From contig NMRA01000277.1 of assembly GCA_002633005.1 (NCBI GenBank), positions 162,028 through 226,027 of the forward strand: DNA of 64,000 nt, read 5' to 3'. Position 1 is the first letter of the stretch. Each line of letters opens with the position of its first letter. The position numbers and the translations under genes were made by a program. Source of the stretch: Phoronis australis (lineage: Eukaryota; Phoronida; Phoronidae). A model generated the notes under the pieces. It did not search any database. It saw only the letters and a program-made list of their open reading frames with translations, and was not told the origin of the DNA. Shown one piece after another: positions 58,701-64,000 of this stretch.

Positions 58701-59714
58701 AAAGAGATGCCGACGTTTTCTTAATTGACTTTGGCCTTGGAACAGTCAATGAGGGGAGACAGTAAGTAATCTGCTTGTCACATGACATAATTATGTAAAT
58801 AGATTAGGGTCTCTTTAAATTTTAATTGGGCTGTCCTGCGTAGCTAAAAGCATGCGGTTTAAAAAGTAATAAGTGTCGCAGTCGCAAAATGTCAGAATTT
58901 GCATCATCCTGTGTGGTGAAATCGTTCAATTGCTTACAATAGGTATTGCGCAAGTAATGGATCCGTAGTTAGCTGGCAACAAACGCTATTTACTATGCTA
59001 ACAACAACGTTTGCGATAGCTTGAGCGTACTGCAAGCGTACTGCTGCCCTTCATATGTAATTATTTAGACCATGTTTTGCTAACACGGGCTGCTTGGCAT
59101 ACATGTAGTTGTAGGCCAGCACTCATACGTGTACTAATGTTAAGGGATAGAAAACGCGAGATGCGCGGAGGGGCACGCATCTTGCCTTGGATTTGAAATT
59201 GCAGCGATACAGATGTACTTACTCTGCCAAACCTCAGTGCCCCAAATTATTTCAGTCTTTTAAGGACTAAATCCTGCACTTGATAGAAGTTCTAAATCTC
59301 GTCACAATGTCAAGATCTCAAACCCCTTGAGTTGATTCCTATACTGTACACAAAGATAGTTTGCTGACTTATAATGTGGTTTGCGTTCTCGTTTATGTGA
59401 AGTATTAATAATTCATCTGTTGCAGTTTCAATCACTCTTTTTCTCCACCATCGGCCTTTTCCCATATCGCCCCTGAGGTGATTGCAGGGGAGAAAACCAC
59501 CAAAGCGTCTGATGTGTATAGCCTGGGTGATATTATGATAGACATGGCTGAGAACGTCAACGTTCTTAATGGTGCACACATACTAAAGCAAGTGAAACGA
59601 ATTGGTGAATTGGCCAAGGACGACTGCCCATACAGCCGGCCGTCGCTTAAGCTCATCTTGGGAATGCTCACCGTGATGGAGACTCGATTAGTCGGGGCAA
59701 GGGAGGAAGATTGA
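55779..59714 (+). CDS. Protein kinase, five phased exons
   Basis: Exons 55779-55917, 56292-56323, 57404-57875, 58216-58761 and 59426-59714 join in one frame. Donors are GTAACT, GTAGGT, GTAAGT and GTAAGT; acceptors all end in AG. About 490 residues result. The first 220 are low in known domains (proline- and serine-rich, MSERKRPRAAN near 57406). The kinase domain has the glycine loop GEGAFGEVYRG, the ATP-binding lysine in CAKKYSS, the alpha-C region LQEYYITKLLES, the catalytic loop YNDLKSDN (YND in place of HRD, aspartate kept), IDFGLG and IAPEV across the last intron, then SDVYSLGDIM. It probably phosphorylates serine or threonine. Close family not assigned. The acceptor at 58215 was chosen over the one at 58124 because only it keeps the frame. 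Confidence 0.75.
57167..57278 (-). mobile_element. tRNA-derived SINE fragment inside the kinase intron
   Basis: On the minus strand CAGTGTGGCTCAGTGGTATG, D stem CTCA/TGAG, B-box GGTTCGAATCC in a T stem CTGGG/CCTAG, then a body with GAGCTCGGTCTTAC, a phrase also present in the two longer SINE copies. The acceptor and anticodon stems do not pair well, so it is not a tRNA gene. Confidence 0.55.
57278..57372 (+). repeat. GAT/GAC-rich microsatellite
   Basis: Runs of GATGATGAT, GGTGGTGATGAT and GACGACGACGAC, lying about 30 bp before the acceptor of the third kinase exon. Confidence 0.85.
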
Positions 59715-60039
59715 ACCTGCACTGGACGGTGGGAAGAGCAGAAAGCGAAAGTGTTTATCACTTTGCTTCACCATTCCCTTGAAAATATATGATTACTTCA
59801 TGATTTATTGGCGTCATTCTATGTTCAGGCGGTGCTCAACATATCCTTAGAAAGTGCACTCATACATGATACTTCAATAGGTGGGGGTGGATCGTTTGTG
59901 TTTACTAAGGTGGCGATGATGGCGACAACGATATCCATGACGATGGAAGCCATGCATTTGGTGAATGTTAATTATAATGTTATGACATGACCTTCATTTA
60001 GAAGATGTCCAAAACGACATATACCGTACCAGAAAAGCG
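59715..60039. other. 3' flank of the kinase gene
   Basis: The coding region ends with TGA at 59712-59714. No AATAAA signal was seen in the first 200 bases. No other feature. Confidence 0.35.
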
Positions 60040-60290
60040 AGTCATTATAGCCAGTTGCAATGTTGCCAGACTTGACAATCCAGTGCAGAATATTAACGAT
60101 TGTTGCAGTTGATTTTTTCAATAATCATGGACAACGTCGACATTTTGACAAAACTTCCAACGCACTAAACAACAACTCAGCATCCATTTCGATCGAATAT
60201 AACGCGCATCAAGCCCGACAATTTCTCGACAATATTAGACATTGTGTCTCCGCGCACTTCTTTGGAATCGCAAACGCTTGCTTTGCAATT
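60040..60290 (+). repeat. Dispersed repeat, related to 52795-53040
   Basis: Shared landmarks in the same order: CATTATAGCCAGTTGCAAT, GTTGCAGTTGATTT, CGCGCATCAAGCCCG, TTTCTCGACAATATT and GCGCACTTCTTTG. Confidence 0.6.
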
Positions 60291-63200
60291 CTTTTTTAAT
60301 TTACAAAACGGTATACTGTGGGCTGTATTCAATACTAAGGCTGTATTTAGCCATGCTTAGCTGGCAAAAGGCGGAAAGTCAAGTAAGACCATTTTACTCG
60401 CTTAAAATTGTTCCCACAGTACTGCAGTTAATGCCATGGATAACTGGGATTTGATTTGATCTACTCACATAAGCATTGCAGTATATCCTCCCGCACCTAA
60501 AACTGAGGTTTTGGTGTAGCTTATATGGTAACACTTGAGTAGAATATTTTGTTTTGAAAAGCACATTGCTTTCTTTGATATCAACACCATATACATATAG
60601 GTTATTCCACATCAATGCGAATTCTAACTGCCATACATTGTATCTTATCTTGAATTCATTTCATCTGGAAATGTCTCAACTAGACCTTCGGTCTTGATAA
60701 TTGACGCCTTCGGACTCGTGGGGCAGATGAAATCAATTCGAGGTAGGAAATCACAGTAGTTCCTATCTAAATAGGATGACCTACATGTATTCATCCCATA
60801 CATTTGAACTGTTTTGCATCACGGGTCTTTTTGCCAATTGTGGTTCGGCTTTTTCTATGACGTCCTGTACATGTACATGTACGCGCCGTCAAGATTCCAT
60901 GTACCTGTCGAAGTGTTGAATAACTAGTAAAGTTTTATTTCTTAATAAGTTTTTGAGAATTTTCAGTTTGTGAAATGTGCAAGTTAAAACATTGAACCAT
61001 TCAATGATATTAAAAGTTCGTCGGAAACTTAGAAACAAACCATCCAGGAATATAGAAATTGAAAGATTAACTGAACAGTTGTCGGCTGCTATGTGTCGCT
61101 GTAGCTTCGATGAGTCTCACAGTTAATTGTCTTGATCTACTTTGTATTCATGTCTTACCTCCTGGAATGGAAATATCAATAGGCACTTTACCGTCGTGTT
61201 GATCGCAGCACTGGAAAATAACGGTGCAAACTGTCAGTGCTGATTTGTAGAACTTCAGGTAAAGCACTAAGCGTACTGGTTCCGCTGGGTTTTTGTAACG
61301 CCGCTCCAGTGGACCGAATAGTTAACTAAATTCCTGTCCTCGTACATGTAGACAGCTGCCCGTCGTTTAATCTAAGTTGACTTTTTGGATGGTACTTTAA
61401 GCAACAACGTACAGTATAACCTATGTCGGATAATACACGTAGAGAGCATAGTTCTATTTTTCCATTGTCTTATCGATCGTTTCACTGACAACATCGAGTC
61501 CACGACAGTTACGGTCGTCACCAGTTACAGTGGCCCTGGGAACATAGTGTTGCTTGCATGTTCCGGAGAGCACAGCAATAAAAATGGAAATTTACACATG
61601 TTACATGTATGTCTAATTAAAACCCTGAATATTTAAATTCGTAGCAAACGCCACCTTATGACTTCCTGGACAAATGTGTGAATGTATAATCAAGAAAAGA
61701 AGCAATTTGTAAATAAATTGTGGTTTTAAAAAACCACCAAAACTGATACATTTAAAAATGAGAGTAAACTTATAAAATGGCTAGTATTTCGAAATATTAC
61801 GCAATAGTTAATGATAGAGAAATAAATAAATGATAAAAACTGTGCCTTGTCTTATTAAGGTAACGACAATGCTTTGGGGGTTTCCCCGGGATACCAGGGT
61901 CGTCCTAAGAAATGTGGACGAGAAGTCTGTGCAAATACCCATTCATGTCAACCAATACGGGAATTGCGTATTTGCAACGATTTCTTGCCGTTTCAGTAGT
62001 GTTACAGCGTAACGCCAATGAATACGCATTTCTGTCAATGCTCATAATAACGTAATCAAGCCATCGTTTTGGTTTTTACTGACAATCTCTTTTGTCGATT
62101 CACATCACCAGCCTTGCCCGACAGGAGCAAAGAAGTTGTCAAGTACATGTAGTATAACAACACTCGCAGTTACTAGATGTATACGTGAGAGACTCCTCTA
62201 GGTAAGTACATGTACATGTACATGTGGATACATGCAAGCATTTTGAAAGCTGGACATATTTTGACTCATTTTCGTCAGTGCTATGGTTAGAGAAAAAAAT
62301 GATTGACTGTATGAAATGTGTACCAAGAATATGCGCTGCCCGAGAAGCAAATTGGCGCGTTGTTGAATATTGCCCAAGCATTTTGAGAGTATACATTCCA
62401 TGAAAAGCAGTCACTGATTACCTAGCCAAAATTAGAAACTATTTTTTCTTGCGAAATTTGCACTGCACCATTCTTGAGCTTCATTACATGTATGTCTGTC
62501 GGTCTGAGCATTCATTGCGAAATGCGAGTTTTTGACACTCCTTTTATCGGTTTAAGTGCAAAGTTTAAGAGTGCAAACAAATTAAGCGATTTTGCGCTTA
62601 AATTCATCTACTGTAGTTTGCATCTTTGCATCGACTTTCATGACTTCTGTATAATAGGAAAATTCTAAAAGTTTGGCGTTTTTCAATGTGTAAATTATCC
62701 TTTTTTAAGTTGCGTACGTTCATGTAGCAAATCGAATACGCGATTGGTTATAGAGTGCCGATTTAAGTTTCGCTTCGGCAACTAGCCTTACTGTTTCGGC
62801 AAATCATTTGTTTAAGGAGAAACATGTGCCCAAAATTTCAAACATTTAATCGACTCGTGGGTACATAAGTTTCGAATTGATCAAATCTTATTTTGCCAGT
62901 CCCAAGGACCGGCAGAAACACAAATTCGGATACGACTTACAAAAATCACGTAAAATACCGATATTTACCGGTAAACAGAAATACTGTAAGGGCAGCAACT
63001 TTTAGTGCTGTCGGCGAGGGAGAGTCGAGAAACGCTGCGACCAGACGATTGTTTCAGTAAAAAACACTGGGTGTTAGGTTGCAATTCCCGCAATCATTTT
63101 AGTTACCAGTGTAGATACACTCTATACTGTATGTTTCCAAAAGGTCGCGTTTTCTTTTGACTTTCATGGAAAATGTGATCTTTCACCTTTTATTTAAACA

Positions 63201-64000
63201 CGACAGTGACGATTTCAAGCCGCATTTAATCCTACTTTGAGCACATGCGCGCATATACATATTACTAGCGGAGGGGAAATTTAAAACTCTAATGAGATGA
63301 TAGAATTTTTGCTACGCTGTTTGTTGAATTATAACCCAAAAAGTTATTATCTTAGACATGATTATTTGAGAGAACATGTCAAGCTTCTTAGCGTATTCCA
63401 AAGCATACGCGATCTTGATATTGAGCCAAATGATTCAAACTTCTTGTACAGCAGCGTCACCGGAGGGTTCTCTCTGAAACTAATTTGGGTTGATCTTATT
63501 AAACCCTCCTGCGTTTTGCCCGGGACCAGTCTCGCGCTACGACTTCCCGATTTCGATTTAATCGAGATTGCTCGATTTGGTGACTGGTCTTCTGTAGACT
63601 AATTCTCTGGTGTTGATTTTGCGGCTCAGCGCTATGTTCTTACTACTACATTACATGCTACAGGTACATGTACTGTATACGTGTATCTGGGCAAGGCCCT
63701 AAAAGACGTAAAGAATTGGATTTCAAGTGTATGCGGAATGAGTGGTCACCACAAGACATTGAAATACTGCTACGCTTTCCCGAGACTTCCCTTGAGGCTC
63801 TTTGAGTGCAGTAATTCCTGGAAAGTGTAAGGTGCGCAACGTCCAGTCAAAGTGGACAATAAGGTACCGGAATAAATGAGTACACTATCCTATTTATTAG
63901 AACGTTGTCCAAACAAACATTAATTCAGGATAATTACAGCCGAGAAAAAAAAACATCAACGCGTCTAATAGCGACTGTGCATATCTCATGCGCATGTCCA
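60291..64000. other. Intergenic DNA to the window end
   Basis: Several TACATGTAC runs (60867-60881, 62210-62223), a faint trace of repeat R at 61366-61396, and short frames without domains, the longest at 63297-63602. I see no supportable gene. Confidence 0.4.

Noticed and set aside
63297-63602. 101-codon frame near the window end
   Set aside because: No domain, start context or splice signals that support a gene.

Overview
The window reads as nuclear DNA of a metazoan, most likely an aquatic invertebrate. Genes have GT-AG introns, intergenic DNA is AT-rich and full of short mobile elements, and the palindrome TACATGTA recurs often. The gene content (single-exon LRR-Ig membrane protein, THAP exons, P-like transposase, RecQ/DUF6589 genes, Ty3/gypsy) would fit amphioxus, hemichordate or cnidarian. 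The sequence alone does not settle which. Single N bases beside poly-C runs or duplicated blocks (12159, 18938, 28992, 30538, 31576, 32386, 36634) look like draft-assembly joins.

Layout. 85-2904 (minus) is an intact receptor-like gene with about 25 leucine-rich repeats, one Ig domain and a transmembrane segment. 3660-10025 is an array of 0.7-1.4 kb repeat units that carry hairpins and eight exact AGGTCA-A-AGGTCA motifs. 13908-14619 is a MITE. 14943-20995 is a roughly 6 kb element bounded by inverted arms of about 560 bp. It encloses a broken P-like transposase (plus strand) and a broken PIF1-like helicase (minus strand), with a smaller TIR element, a tRNA-derived SINE and a minisatellite nested inside. 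21821-23115 is a RecQ-like helicase gene that has lost its central exons. 24355-33160 (minus) holds scattered exons of a DUF6589-type protein with a C-terminal PHD finger, split by a complete but degenerate Ty3/gypsy element (27260-32726; 163-bp LTRs; target duplication ATCAC).

36262-42030 contains THAP zinc-finger exons and four copies of a promoter-like module around an ACAATGGCCGCC start. 42428-42551 is a near-perfect 124-bp palindrome, 46322-46780 a fold-back element and 47876-48164 another THAP-like exon. 48250-53310 is mostly dispersed and tandem repeats. The second convincing host gene is a protein kinase on the plus strand (exons 55779-59714, with possible first exons from 54303). From 59715 to the end I see only repeats and no supported gene.

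Apart from the LRR-Ig receptor and the kinase, nearly everything recognisable is mobile DNA at different stages of decay. Helicases of two types (PIF1 and RecQ) lie beside transposase-like proteins in neighbouring elements, and one retrotransposon is nested in one of those genes. The two least ordinary signals are the helicase-plus-transposase elements and the satellite that multiplies nuclear-receptor DR1-like motifs.
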